64,000 nucleotides of DNA from Salimicrobium humidisoli. Its GTDB lineage: Bacteria > Bacillota > Bacilli > Bacillales > Halobacillaceae. The stretch lies in NCBI RefSeq assembly GCF_002295105.1, contig NZ_NSGH01000004.1, positions 62,001 through 126,000 of the forward strand, given 5' to 3'. Below, in pieces: positions 17,724 through 25,804 of the stretch. Every line of letters starts with the position of its first letter. Position 1 is the stretch's first letter. Position numbers and translations under genes: made by a program. Under the pieces are notes generated by a model. That model was not told the DNA's origin. It saw only the letters and a program-made list of their open reading frames with translations, and did not search any database.

Positions 17724-18740
17724 ATGAAAAAACTATTTTTCTTTATCTCTATAATTTTTGTCGTTGTTCTGGCAGCTTGCGGAAGTTCTGAGAACGGAGA
17801 ATCCTCAGGAGACAGTGAAGGAGAAGGAAACGAAGACTGGAAACCTGAGAATAACGTTGAAATTGTAGCGCCGGCCGGAGCTGGAGGCGGTTGGGACACT
17901 ACAGCACGCAGTGTAGGTAAAATTCTTGAAGAAGAAGATATTATGGATAAGAGTGTAGGTGTTGTAAACAAAGAAGGCGGCGGCGGTGCTGTAGGGTGGT
18001 CTTACATAAACAGTACCAATAACCCCCACAATATTTTCGTTTCTTCTCCACCTCTCATATTTATCCCGTTGAACGGCCAATCAGAGCTCAGCTACGAAGA
18101 TTTCACTCCTCTTGCTAACATGATTGCTGACTACGGTGCATTCGCAGTGGACGCAGACGCCAAGTGGAATGACCTGAACGAACTGTTCGAGGATATGAAA
18201 AAGGATCCTTCCAGCGTAACGGTCGTGGGAACGTCTTCTCCGGGCTCCATGGACCACATGCAGTTTGTCTCTATCGCGAAAAAAGCGGGCGTGGACATTA
18301 AAAAAATCAAGTATGTATCTGCCCAGGACGCAGGAGGTATGACCCAGATTATGAACGGCAGCGCGGACGTCTACTCTACAGGTGTTGCTGAGACTGTGGA
18401 ACAGGTGAAAGCAGGAGAAGTGAAAGTCCTCGGAATTACAGCGGAAGAACGTCTCGACGGAGAAGTGCTTTCCGAATATCCTACTGCTAAAGAACAGGGA
18501 ATTGACGCAACATTCGTCAACTGGAGAGGGTTCTTCGGCCCGGGAGATATGACGGATGCTCAAGTTTCTTTCTACGAAGAAAAATTGAAAGAAGTGAGTG
18601 AATCCGATGCATTTGCTGATATTCGTGATAATTACGGGTGGAACGAAATGTACATGAACAGTGAAGAGTACACCGAATTTATCAAGAAACAGACGGAAGA
18701 GCTGGGAACGCTTCTGGAGGAACTGGATATGGGTCAATAA
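17724..18740 (+). CDS. tctC: Tripartite tricarboxylate transporter substrate-binding lipoprotein TctC
   Basis: Extracytoplasmic binding protein of a TTT-family uptake system. It has 338 residues with a lipoprotein signal peptide (hydrophobic 4-18, lipobox LAAC, Cys19) and an acidic Ser/Glu/Gly linker. The TctC/Bug fold follows, with VEIVAPAGAGGGWDTTAR (about residues 48-65) and SSPGSMDHM near 175 as typical ligand-binding loops. AAGGGGAG precedes the ATG. It is followed by a stem-loop and then tctB and tctA. The substrate (citrate or another carboxylate) is inferred from the family. Confidence 0.93.
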   Translation: MKKLFFFISIIFVVVLAACGSSENGESSGDSEGEGNEDWKPENNVEIVAPAGAGGGWDTTARSVGKILEEEDIMDKSVGVVNKEGGGGAVGWSYINSTNNPHNIFVSSPPLIFIPLNGQSELSYEDFTPLANMIADYGAFAVDADAKWNDLNELFEDMKKDPSSVTVVGTSSPGSMDHMQFVSIAKKAGVDIKKIKYVSAQDAGGMTQIMNGSADVYSTGVAETVEQVKAGEVKVLGITAEERLDGEVLSEYPTAKEQGIDATFVNWRGFFGPGDMTDAQVSFYEEKLKEVSESDAFADIRDNYGWNEMYMNSEEYTEFIKKQTEELGTLLEELDMGQ

Positions 18741-18749
18741 TTATGGGAG

Positions 18750-18777
18750 AAAGGACCTTTTCAACTAAAGGTCCTTT
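18750..18777 (+). promoter_or_regulatory. Intercistronic stem-loop between tctC and tctB
   Basis: AAAGGACCTTT (18750-18760) and AAAGGTCCTTT (18767-18777) form a perfect 11-bp stem without a long T-run after it. Such hairpins after binding-protein genes usually stabilise upstream mRNA or attenuate read-through, so that the binding protein outnumbers the permease. Confidence 0.65.
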
Positions 18778-18808
18778 CCTTAAATGAATCAATCAGGGAG
18801 GTGTGGTT

Positions 18809-19267
18809 ATGCTGAAAACCATGAACCAGAAAGTCAGTATTTTTCTGATTGTACTTGCGGCAGGTTATTTATATGCAGCGTACAACTTAAAGAAGTATCC
18901 GTACGTTCCTGTAGACGCTGACGCCGTCCCTAAAGTGCTCGGATACTTACTGATAGGGCTCGCCATTATTCTGTTTTTCGATAAATCCTCGGAGACTGAA
19001 GAAGACAAAGAGAAGCGTAACGTACCGAAAAAAGAAGTTCCGATTATGCTCGGGGTGGGATTCTTTATTTTCCTTTACATATTTCTTCTTGAAATACTCG
19101 GATTCGTCGTTACTTCAGCTTTATTCATTTTCGGGTGTTCCCTTTTTCTCGGTTACAGAAAGCACGTTACGAATGCACTGGTGTCGATCATTGTTCCCGG
19201 AGTACTTTACGTAACGTTTACGTATCTGCTGAATATCATTCTGCCACAGGGCATATTACCATTTTAG
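18809..19267 (+). CDS. tctB: Tripartite tricarboxylate transporter small membrane subunit TctB
   Basis: A 152-residue membrane protein with four predicted membrane segments (about residues 8-25, 45-60, 80-105 and 115-150), the usual size and topology of TctB. The DADAVPKVLGYLLIGLAI stretch near residue 33 is family-typical. The ATG at 18809 is chosen over the GTG at 18803 because GGGAGGTG at 18796-18803 is then the ribosome site. It sits between tctC and tctA (16 bp to tctA). Confidence 0.88.
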   Translation: MLKTMNQKVSIFLIVLAAGYLYAAYNLKKYPYVPVDADAVPKVLGYLLIGLAIILFFDKSSETEEDKEKRNVPKKEVPIMLGVGFFIFLYIFLLEILGFVVTSALFIFGCSLFLGYRKHVTNALVSIIVPGVLYVTFTYLLNIILPQGILPF

Positions 19268-19283
19268 AAAGGAGGAAATACGT

Positions 19284-20774
19284 ATGGGTGCAATGGAAGG
19301 GATAGCACAGGGGTTCCAGGTTGCTTTCAGTTTACAGGGTATCCTTTTTGTACTGATCGGTGTCATCGCCGGAACGCTTATAGGTATGATGCCCGGGCTG
19401 GGACCAATCAGCGCAATAGCCATCATGATTCCTGTTACTTACGGAATGGAAGCATCAGTCGCTCTCATTATGATGGCCGGAGTGTATTACGGGGCGGTTT
19501 TCGGAGGGTCGACCTCCTCCATTCTACTGAATGCTCCCGGCATTTCCGGAACGGTGGCATCGTCCTTTGACGGGTACCCTATGGCGCAGAGGGGGGAAGC
19601 GGGTAAAGCTTTAGCGATTGCCGCCATTTCCTCCTTCGTCGGCGGTACTGTATCAGTCGTACTATTGATGCTGTTCGCTCCGATGCTTTCACAGGTCGCC
19701 GTCTCTTTCGGACCTGCTCAGTACTTTGCACTTATGTTCCTCGGGCTGACTGCAATTTCAAGTCTGTCCGACGGTTCCACCACAAAAGCGCTGATCACCG
19801 CAACGATAGGATTCATGACGGCTACCATTGGGCTGGACAGTCAGACGGGAACGAGCCGTTTTACATTCAACAACCCCAACCTTATGGAAGGTATCGATTT
19901 TCTCGTGATTGCTCTTGGTTTATTTGCCATTGCCGAAGTCTGTTTCTTAATCATTAAGAGAAAAGATACTTCCTTAAGCGATCAGGGCGACATTGGAAGT
20001 CTTCGTCTTTCCAAAGAAGACTTCAAAGAAATGAGAGGCCCGATGACCCGTCAGTCGTTCCTCGGTTTTCTCCTCGGCGTGCTGCCGGGAGCCGGTGCGA
20101 CGATCGCCTCTTTCATCGGGTATATTTCGGAAAAAAGGATTGCTAAAAATCCTGAAAAGTTCGGCAAAGGCTCGATTAAGGGGCTGGCCGCCCCCGAGAC
20201 GGCAAACAACGCTGCGACAAGCGGTGCATTTGTACCGCTTCTCAGCCTTGGTATTCCAGGGTCAGGCACGACAGCCGTCATGCTCGGTGCCCTGCTGGTG
20301 CTCGGTATTCAGCCTGGACCGCTGCTCGTCCAGGAAAGCCCGGACGTCTTTTGGGGTATTATCGCAAGTATGTATATAGGGAATATTTTTCTACTGATAT
20401 TAAACTTACCATTAATACCTTACATTGCTAAAATACTGAAAATATCCAGACCGCTGCTCATTTCACTTGTTATCATTTTCAGTCTGATCGGAGTCTATTC
20501 CATCAGTTTCAATACGTTCGACCTTTACGTCCTCCTGTTTTTCGGGGTGGTCGGCTACTTTATGAGAATTCTGAACTTCCCGGCAGCTCCGTTCATACTG
20601 GCATTTATACTCGGAGGGATGATGGAACAGTCGCTGCGTCAGGCCTTAACTGCTTCCGGCGGAAACGTTATGGCCCTGATATCCGATCCCGTATCGATAA
20701 GTTTGTATGTAGTGAGTGCTTTGTCATTTATCGTCCCTTTAATTCGTACGAGAAAAAATAAATCAGCTGCATAA
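19284..20774 (+). CDS. tctA: Tripartite tricarboxylate transporter large permease TctA
   Basis: The 496-residue permease of the TTT system with about 11-12 membrane segments. The family signatures are GTLIGMMPGLGPISAIA (about residues 35-51), GAVFGGSTSSILLNAPG (about 71-87) and the second Gly/Pro repeat LPGAGATIASFIGY (about 270-283). The ATG follows AAAGGAGG. It completes the tctCBA operon and is followed by a terminator that merges into repeat copy 3. Confidence 0.95.
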   Translation: MGAMEGIAQGFQVAFSLQGILFVLIGVIAGTLIGMMPGLGPISAIAIMIPVTYGMEASVALIMMAGVYYGAVFGGSTSSILLNAPGISGTVASSFDGYPMAQRGEAGKALAIAAISSFVGGTVSVVLLMLFAPMLSQVAVSFGPAQYFALMFLGLTAISSLSDGSTTKALITATIGFMTATIGLDSQTGTSRFTFNNPNLMEGIDFLVIALGLFAIAEVCFLIIKRKDTSLSDQGDIGSLRLSKEDFKEMRGPMTRQSFLGFLLGVLPGAGATIASFIGYISEKRIAKNPEKFGKGSIKGLAAPETANNAATSGAFVPLLSLGIPGSGTTAVMLGALLVLGIQPGPLLVQESPDVFWGIIASMYIGNIFLLILNLPLIPYIAKILKISRPLLISLVIIFSLIGVYSISFNTFDLYVLLFFGVVGYFMRILNFPAAPFILAFILGGMMEQSLRQALTASGGNVMALISDPVSISLYVVSALSFIVPLIRTRKNKSAA

Positions 20775-20779
20775 AAAAG

Positions 20780-20809
20780 GTCCGCCTCATTTTTGAAGGC
20801 GGGCTTTTT
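20780..20809 (+). terminator. Terminator after tctA
   Basis: GTCCGCCT and AGGCGGGC form the stem, followed by TTTTT. The downstream side runs directly into the first half-palindrome of repeat copy 3. Confidence 0.75.
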
Positions 20810-20957
20810 CGTGCCCTTCAGAAGCTCTTCATCCGCCCGAAGGTAAGGAAACCGTCCGAATCGTGCCCTTCGACCACAATAAAAGCCTCCGAAGGTAACG
20901 ATAACTGAAGAATCATGCCCTTCGCACCTCCAAAAAGCATCTGAACGTCACGATTTC
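20806..20957. repeat. Intergenic 52-bp-period palindrome element, copy 3
   Basis: Right half-palindrome TCGTGCCCTTC ending at 20819, full 34-bp units at 20838-20871 and 20890-20923, left half TGAACGTCACGATTT starting at 20942. Spacers 20820-20837, 20872-20889 and 20924-20941 are 18 bp each. Unit starts are exactly 52 bp apart. It occupies the first third of the 628-bp gap before the polymerase gene. Confidence 0.85.
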
Positions 20958-21190
20958 CTGGCCGCCTTCTTTTCTCCGTTACACCTTTGTACATACTCTC
21001 ATAGTACGGTAGAATAGATGAAGATAAATAACGGTGTGCATCTTTATTTCCCCGGAAATACTACAATCCTCTGCTGCCGGATTTGAGGGAAGGGAGCACG
21101 GAAATATACTTTTTATTATAGAAACGTATAACTTCCTTACTATTTTCGAAAAAGAAACTGGATTGCCCCCCCTTTATCGAAGCGATTTAA

Positions 21191-21199
21191 TGTTATAAT
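21191..21199 (+). promoter_or_regulatory. Extended -10 promoter of the glucuronate-polymer operon
   Basis: TGTTATAAT matches TGnTATAAT, with no convincing -35. It lies about 200 bp upstream of the polymerase gene, leaving a long leader. The rest of the gap (20958-21190) is AT-rich and I see no gene in it. Confidence 0.5.
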
Positions 21200-21240
21200 G
21201 TTGCAGTGCAACTTTAATGATTGATGAAAGAGGTTGTCAC

Positions 21241-21327
21241 ATGGAAGAAGCACGGAGGTCGCAAAACCATCAGCACGCATACAGCGAATCACACTGTTAC
21301 ATAAAAAAAGTATCATCACAGACATAA
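21241..21327 (+). CDS. Possible 28-residue leader peptide
   Basis: An ATG eight bases after AAAGAGG opens a 28-codon frame rich in His, Ser and Gln (MEEARRSQNHQHAY...). It lies in the leader of the polymerase operon, 40 bp after the candidate promoter. It has no recognisable family; it may be a leader peptide or chance. Confidence 0.25.
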   Translation: MEEARRSQNHQHAYSESHCYIKKVSSQT

Positions 21328-21402
21328 AATATCTTTATATCCGAAAAGGCTATCTTTAGGAGCCGTGATAGATATGAAGAGATACCTAGGAGGATTTATT
21401 AA

Positions 21403-22800
21403 ATGCAAGCGATCAGCGATAATAACAAATTGAAAAAAGGGCTGGAGGTATATTTCCTGCTGTACATTCTGCTGCAGCCTTTTCTTGATATCACAGCTTT
21501 CGTGAATCTGCCTGTCTCTGAGCCTGTACGTGTCCTTTCCATGGTGGCGGGTGTTTTTTACGTCGTTTTCCTGACGGCGCCGTCCAGAGGAAAGAAAATA
21601 GCTCTCCTGTACATTGGAGCAGCCGCCGCATTTTTTGCTTTGAATCTTATTAATAACTATATTTTCAAAGATCCGTTCTCGATAGTAGCGGAGATTACTT
21701 ACTTAACAAAAACAGCATACGTTGTAATGATGATCGTCATTTATTACTTTGTAATTGAAGCTCTTTACTCAAGAATCAAGTGGAAAGCTCTGATCAGACA
21801 GCTCGTATTCTGGGCCATCTCTGTCGTGAGTATCGTCATGGTCACGGCGTCCATAACGGACACCGGAAAAAGGAGTTATGGTTATCTCGCGAAAGAAGGG
21901 CACTCCGGATGGTTCTTCTCCGGTAATGAGATCAGTATTATTATCGGCATGGGCTTCGGTTTCATGCTGCTCGCCTACATGGTCCGTGACGGGGAGAAAG
22001 AGTCACTCTGGAAGCTTCCGCTGGTGGGTCTGACTATTTATGCGGCTCTGACCGTCGGCACAAAAGTCGCCCTCGGTTCCATACTCGCACTTCTCGCCGT
22101 AGGTATTCTGGCAGCGCTGATTCAGTGGTGGAAGAAGAAGGGATGGCACAATGTTGTCGTATTGCCCGTCCTTCTTCTGCTGACGGTTATAGCTGTTCCT
22201 TATACGGCTATCGGGAATAACCTGGATCTGACGATAAGTCAGATTGAAGAAGAGCAGGAAGCGCAGCAGGACAACGACCCGGCAAACAGCCCGGGCGGAG
22301 GTTCAGCGGAAGAGGGGGGAGAGACTGCGGACAACAGTACCGGAGAAACTTCCCAATCAGTGGAACAATTACTGAGCAGTCGCGGTGACTTCTTTGACGC
22401 GCAGCTGGTGGACTATAAAGAAGCGGTCATCACTCAGAAACTTTTCGGCATGGGCTACGGCGGCAACTACGAAGGAGAGGCGAAACTGGTGGAGATGGAC
22501 TTCTTTGACTGGTTCTTCAACTTCGGAATTATAGGCTTTATCCTGTTGAGTGCTCCCATCTGGTTCCTTCTCGGAAGGACCGTCGTATTAATTGTCAAAG
22601 CGAAAGGGAAAGTGTTCACGCCGTACTTCCTGCTTACAGGAACGGCTGTCGGTCTCGGACTCGGAGCTGCATTAACCGCCGGGCACGTATTGTCTTCTCC
22701 GGCTTCCGGTTTCTACCTAGCCCTTGCAGTCGTTTATTTAAACTTCGAAACGTACCAGCTGTATAGACAGAATAGCCGTGAAAGCTATCATTTCAGATAA
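21403..22800 (+). CDS. O-antigen ligase/polymerase-family membrane protein (TuaE-like)
   Basis: A 465-residue membrane protein with about 10-11 membrane segments and a large outer loop (about residues 280-330, rich in Gln, Asn, Gly and Glu) before the RGDFF and YGGNYEG region. This is the layout of Wzy/WaaL-type polymerases that join polysaccharide repeat units on the outer membrane face. It heads an operon with two glycosyltransferase systems and the UDP-glucuronate pathway, like TuaE in the teichuronic acid operon. TAGGAGG precedes the ATG. Confidence 0.8.
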   Translation: MQAISDNNKLKKGLEVYFLLYILLQPFLDITAFVNLPVSEPVRVLSMVAGVFYVVFLTAPSRGKKIALLYIGAAAAFFALNLINNYIFKDPFSIVAEITYLTKTAYVVMMIVIYYFVIEALYSRIKWKALIRQLVFWAISVVSIVMVTASITDTGKRSYGYLAKEGHSGWFFSGNEISIIIGMGFGFMLLAYMVRDGEKESLWKLPLVGLTIYAALTVGTKVALGSILALLAVGILAALIQWWKKKGWHNVVVLPVLLLLTVIAVPYTAIGNNLDLTISQIEEEQEAQQDNDPANSPGGGSAEEGGETADNSTGETSQSVEQLLSSRGDFFDAQLVDYKEAVITQKLFGMGYGGNYEGEAKLVEMDFFDWFFNFGIIGFILLSAPIWFLLGRTVVLIVKAKGKVFTPYFLLTGTAVGLGLGAALTAGHVLSSPASGFYLALAVVYLNFETYQLYRQNSRESYHFR

Positions 22801-22818
22801 AAAAGGAGCAGCTTCTTT

Positions 22819-23916
22819 ATGAAGAGAATCTTAGTGATTTCCAATATGTATCCGGGAAAACGAAGCAGAACATTCGGTATCTTCGTCAAGAATCACGTGG
22901 AAATGCTTCGCAGTCGCGGTTTTGAAATAGACGTACTCGGCATCCGTGACCCGCGTATGGGGAAAAAATTTGTCATACAGAAGTACGTGAAGTGGCTTGG
23001 TAAGTTTGCCTGGCTGCTTCTTAAGAATAGGAAAAAATACGACGTCATCCATGCCCATTACGTATTCCCGAGCGGTCTCCTCGCCCGGATCTTCAAAAAA
23101 ATATCCGGAGCCCCTATGATCGTCACTGCTCACGGCGGAGATATCGACCGGATGGCAAGAAAAAACAATCTGATCGCCGGAGAAACGAAACGGATACTCC
23201 GGGATGCGGATGCGATCATCGCAGCCGGAGAAGGATTGCGGCAGGATATGATCAGCGATTTCGGCGGGGACCCGGAGAAAATATCCGTCCTCAGCATGGG
23301 AGTGGACCGTAACAAATTCTACCCGCGGGATAAAAGTGTCAGCAAAAAAATGCTCGGGCTTGATGTTAACTGTTTTCATATCCTGTACGTAGGCAATATA
23401 ATTAAAGCGAAGGGAATCGAAGAGCTGGTGAACGGTTTTCGGGAAGTAGAAAAGCAGAACAGCAGCGTTCATCTTCACCTCGTCGGCGAAGTGAAGGAAC
23501 CGGACTTTTACAACGAAGTGAGAGCGGCTATTCCGGAATCGCCCGAAAGTCGTATCCATTTCCACCCTTCCGTCAATCAGGATAAACTGGCCGAGTGGAT
23601 GTCGGCGGCCGATCTGTTCGTCTTGCCGTCCCACATGGAAGGCCTCGGTCTCGTCGCTATCGAAGCGATGGCCTGCAATACGCCGGTACTTGGTACCCGC
23701 GTCGGCGGGTTGCAGTATGTGCTGGCAGACGGAAGAGGCGAACTCGTAGAACCTCGGAATGAACGGGCCCTGGCCGAACGGATGAACAAGCTTATCAACG
23801 ACCCGGAATTGAGAAAAACGTACGCAGAACAGGGAGAAACGATGGCACAGAAACATGATTTAGAAACGGTGGTACGTAAGCTGGGACAGATGTACGAAGA
23901 GATGGGGGAGAAATGA
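22819..23916 (+). CDS. Glycosyltransferase family 4 (TuaC-like)
   Basis: A 365-residue cytoplasmic retaining glycosyltransferase of the GT-B fold. The N-terminal acceptor domain carries HAHYVFPSGLLA (about residues 75-86). The C-terminal donor domain has the GT4 E-x7-E pattern in PSHMEGLGLVAIEAMACNTPV (shown in outline, about 271-290). AAAAGGAG precedes the ATG, 18 bp after the polymerase gene. Likely role: adding a sugar to the lipid-linked unit of the glucuronate polymer. Donor and linkage are unknown. Confidence 0.88.
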   Translation: MKRILVISNMYPGKRSRTFGIFVKNHVEMLRSRGFEIDVLGIRDPRMGKKFVIQKYVKWLGKFAWLLLKNRKKYDVIHAHYVFPSGLLARIFKKISGAPMIVTAHGGDIDRMARKNNLIAGETKRILRDADAIIAAGEGLRQDMISDFGGDPEKISVLSMGVDRNKFYPRDKSVSKKMLGLDVNCFHILYVGNIIKAKGIEELVNGFREVEKQNSSVHLHLVGEVKEPDFYNEVRAAIPESPESRIHFHPSVNQDKLAEWMSAADLFVLPSHMEGLGLVAIEAMACNTPVLGTRVGGLQYVLADGRGELVEPRNERALAERMNKLINDPELRKTYAEQGETMAQKHDLETVVRKLGQMYEEMGEK

Positions 23917-24390
23917 ATGGGTAAAGATAAAAAATTACTGCTGATATCTTCAATCGGGGGACATCTCACTCAACTCCTTCAGCTCGAACCATTGTTTTCC
24001 CAGTATGACTACCACATCGTGACCGAAAAATCGGCGATTACGAAACAAATGAAGAAGAAGCACCCGGTCTCCTTCCTCGTTTACGGGGGCAGGAACTATC
24101 CGGTGCGGTACATTTTCAAGTTTTCCTTCAACATCATGAAGTCTTTTTTTCTTTTCTTAAGAGAAAGGCCGGACGTGGTAATTACGACCGGAGCTCACAC
24201 GGCGGTGCCGATGTGCTACATAGCGAAGCTGTTCCGTAAAAAAGTGATTTACATCGAAAGTTTCGCCAAGACTACATCCCCCAACCTGTCCGGCAGACTC
24301 GTCTATCCGATCGCCGACCTTTTTGTCGTGCAGTGGGAGTCGATGAAGAAAGTATATCCGAAAGCAGTGAACGGGGGGTCGATCTATTGA
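23917..24390 (+). CDS. PssD-type glycosyltransferase subunit (Alg14-like)
   Basis: A 157-residue protein that starts at the base after the stop of the upstream glycosyltransferase. ISSIGGHLTQLLQL (residues 9-22) and TTGAHTAVPMCYIAKL are the Alg14/PssD signatures. In streptococcal and rhizobial systems PssD anchors and activates PssE in a two-part beta-1,4-glucuronosyltransferase or galactosyltransferase. The next gene is a PssE homologue overlapping by 4 bp, which makes the assignment firm. The donor is plausibly UDP-glucuronate, given the downstream genes. Confidence 0.88.
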   Translation: MGKDKKLLLISSIGGHLTQLLQLEPLFSQYDYHIVTEKSAITKQMKKKHPVSFLVYGGRNYPVRYIFKFSFNIMKSFFLFLRERPDVVITTGAHTAVPMCYIAKLFRKKVIYIESFAKTTSPNLSGRLVYPIADLFVVQWESMKKVYPKAVNGGSIY

Positions 24391-24866
24391 TTTTCGTAAT
24401 TCTCGGTACACATGAACTCCCCTTTCCGCGGCTTCTGAAAGAAGTGGAACGGCTGAAGATCGACGGGGTCATTGATGAGGAGATTATCGTGCAGAACGGT
24501 CACACGTCCTACAGCAGCGAATACATGACTTTCTCTCCTTTCGTCAGCTATGAGGAGATGGACAAGCTCTTCGATCAGGCGGACCTGATCATTACTCATG
24601 CAGGAACCGGATCGGTGACGACCGCCCTCAAAAAAGGGAAGAAGGTGATTGCAGTAGCCCGGCTTGCGGAATTCGGAGAGCATAACGACGATCACCAGCT
24701 CGAACTGGTTAACGTTTTCGAGGAGCAGGGACATATCCTCAGCTGGGCCCCGGGCAAAGATCTCGCGGAAGTGATCGCCAAATCCAGGAACTTTGAACCG
24801 GAGCCTTTCGTCTCAGGAAAAGCCGGTATGATTAACCTTCTGGAAACATATATAGAAAATTTATGA
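24387..24866 (+). CDS. PssE-type glycosyltransferase catalytic subunit (Alg13-like)
   Basis: A 159-residue C-terminal-type GT-B half. VILGTHELPFPRLLKEVE opens the protein and FDQADLIITHAGTGSVTTALKKGK (shown in outline) is the donor-binding Alg13 motif. The start is the rare TTG at 24387, overlapping the pssD stop as TTGA, with GGGGGG at 24373 as ribosome site; longer in-frame starts lie inside pssD and would spoil the family N-terminus. It acts as a heterodimer with PssD. Confidence 0.86.
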   Translation: MIFVILGTHELPFPRLLKEVERLKIDGVIDEEIIVQNGHTSYSSEYMTFSPFVSYEEMDKLFDQADLIITHAGTGSVTTALKKGKKVIAVARLAEFGEHNDDHQLELVNVFEEQGHILSWAPGKDLAEVIAKSRNFEPEPFVSGKAGMINLLETYIENL

Positions 24867-24903
24867 TAGAATTGAAGGAAATGGATAGAAAGGTGGAGGT
24901 CAA

Positions 24904-25788
24904 ATGAAAGTGAAAAAAGCTATTATCCCGGCAGCGGGACTCGGTACACGTTTTTTACCTGCAACAAAAGCCCAGCCGAAAGAAATGCTTCCCATCGTAG
25001 ATAAACCGACAATCCAGTATATCGTCGAAGAAGCAGTGGAATCGGGGATCGAGGATATTATTATCGTCTCGGGCCGCGGGAAGCGTGCAATCGAGGATCA
25101 TTTTGACAAATCATATGAGCTTGAAGAAAAGCTGGAAGAGAAAGAAAAATATGATCTGCTTAAAGAAGTGGAGGATATCTCCAACCTTGCGAACATCCAC
25201 TACATAAGACAAAAGGAACAGAAAGGGCTCGGTCACGCCATTGCGACTGCCAGTCGGTTCATCGGCAACGAACCGTTCGCTGTTCTTCTAGGGGACGACA
25301 TCGTGCAGGCAAACGGTACTCCGTGCCTGCGTCAGCTGATGGATGTATATGAGAAGGAAGAAGCATCCGTCGTCGGCGTCCAGGACGTTCCGGAGAACCA
25401 GGTCTCAAGCTACGGAATCATTAAGACGAAGAATAACGAGGAGCTGTCGGACGGCTACGTCGAAGTCGAGGACCTCGTCGAGAAACCTGCTCTGGAGGAC
25501 GCCCCGTCAAACCTTGCGATTATGGGCCGGTATATACTCACTCCGGAAGTGTTCGACATCCTTGAAACCCTTCCACCGGGAGCCGGCAATGAAATCCAGC
25601 TCACGGACGCTATCAAAAAGCTGACGAATACACAGAAGGTTTTGGCTTACAATTTCGTAGGCGAGAGATTCGATATCGGTAACAAACTCGGGTTCATCGA
25701 TGCCCAGATAGATTTCGCACTGAATCGCAGCGATTTGAAAGAGGATATACTGCAGCTTCTTGAGGATAAACTGGAAAAATATAAGTGA
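24904..25788 (+). CDS. gtaB: UTP-glucose-1-phosphate uridylyltransferase
   Basis: A 294-residue enzyme making UDP-glucose from UTP and glucose-1-phosphate. The nucleotide-binding signature [19 protein letters not shown] (about residues 10-28) and [15 protein letters not shown] are diagnostic for GalU/GtaB. AAGGTGGAGG precedes the ATG. It feeds the UDP-glucose dehydrogenase encoded next, giving UDP-glucuronate for the polymer. Confidence 0.96.
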   Translation: MKVKKAIIPAAGLGTRFLPATKAQPKEMLPIVDKPTIQYIVEEAVESGIEDIIIVSGRGKRAIEDHFDKSYELEEKLEEKEKYDLLKEVEDISNLANIHYIRQKEQKGLGHAIATASRFIGNEPFAVLLGDDIVQANGTPCLRQLMDVYEKEEASVVGVQDVPENQVSSYGIIKTKNNEELSDGYVEVEDLVEKPALEDAPSNLAIMGRYILTPEVFDILETLPPGAGNEIQLTDAIKKLTNTQKVLAYNFVGERFDIGNKLGFIDAQIDFALNRSDLKEDILQLLEDKLEKYK

Positions 25789-25804
25789 GGAAACAGGTGA
25801 GACA

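Noticed and set aside
22831-23856. 341-codon minus-strand frame opposite the GT4 gene
   Set aside because: It is antisense to a well-supported glycosyltransferase gene, and its product is rich in His, Phe and Arg as expected of a shadow frame.
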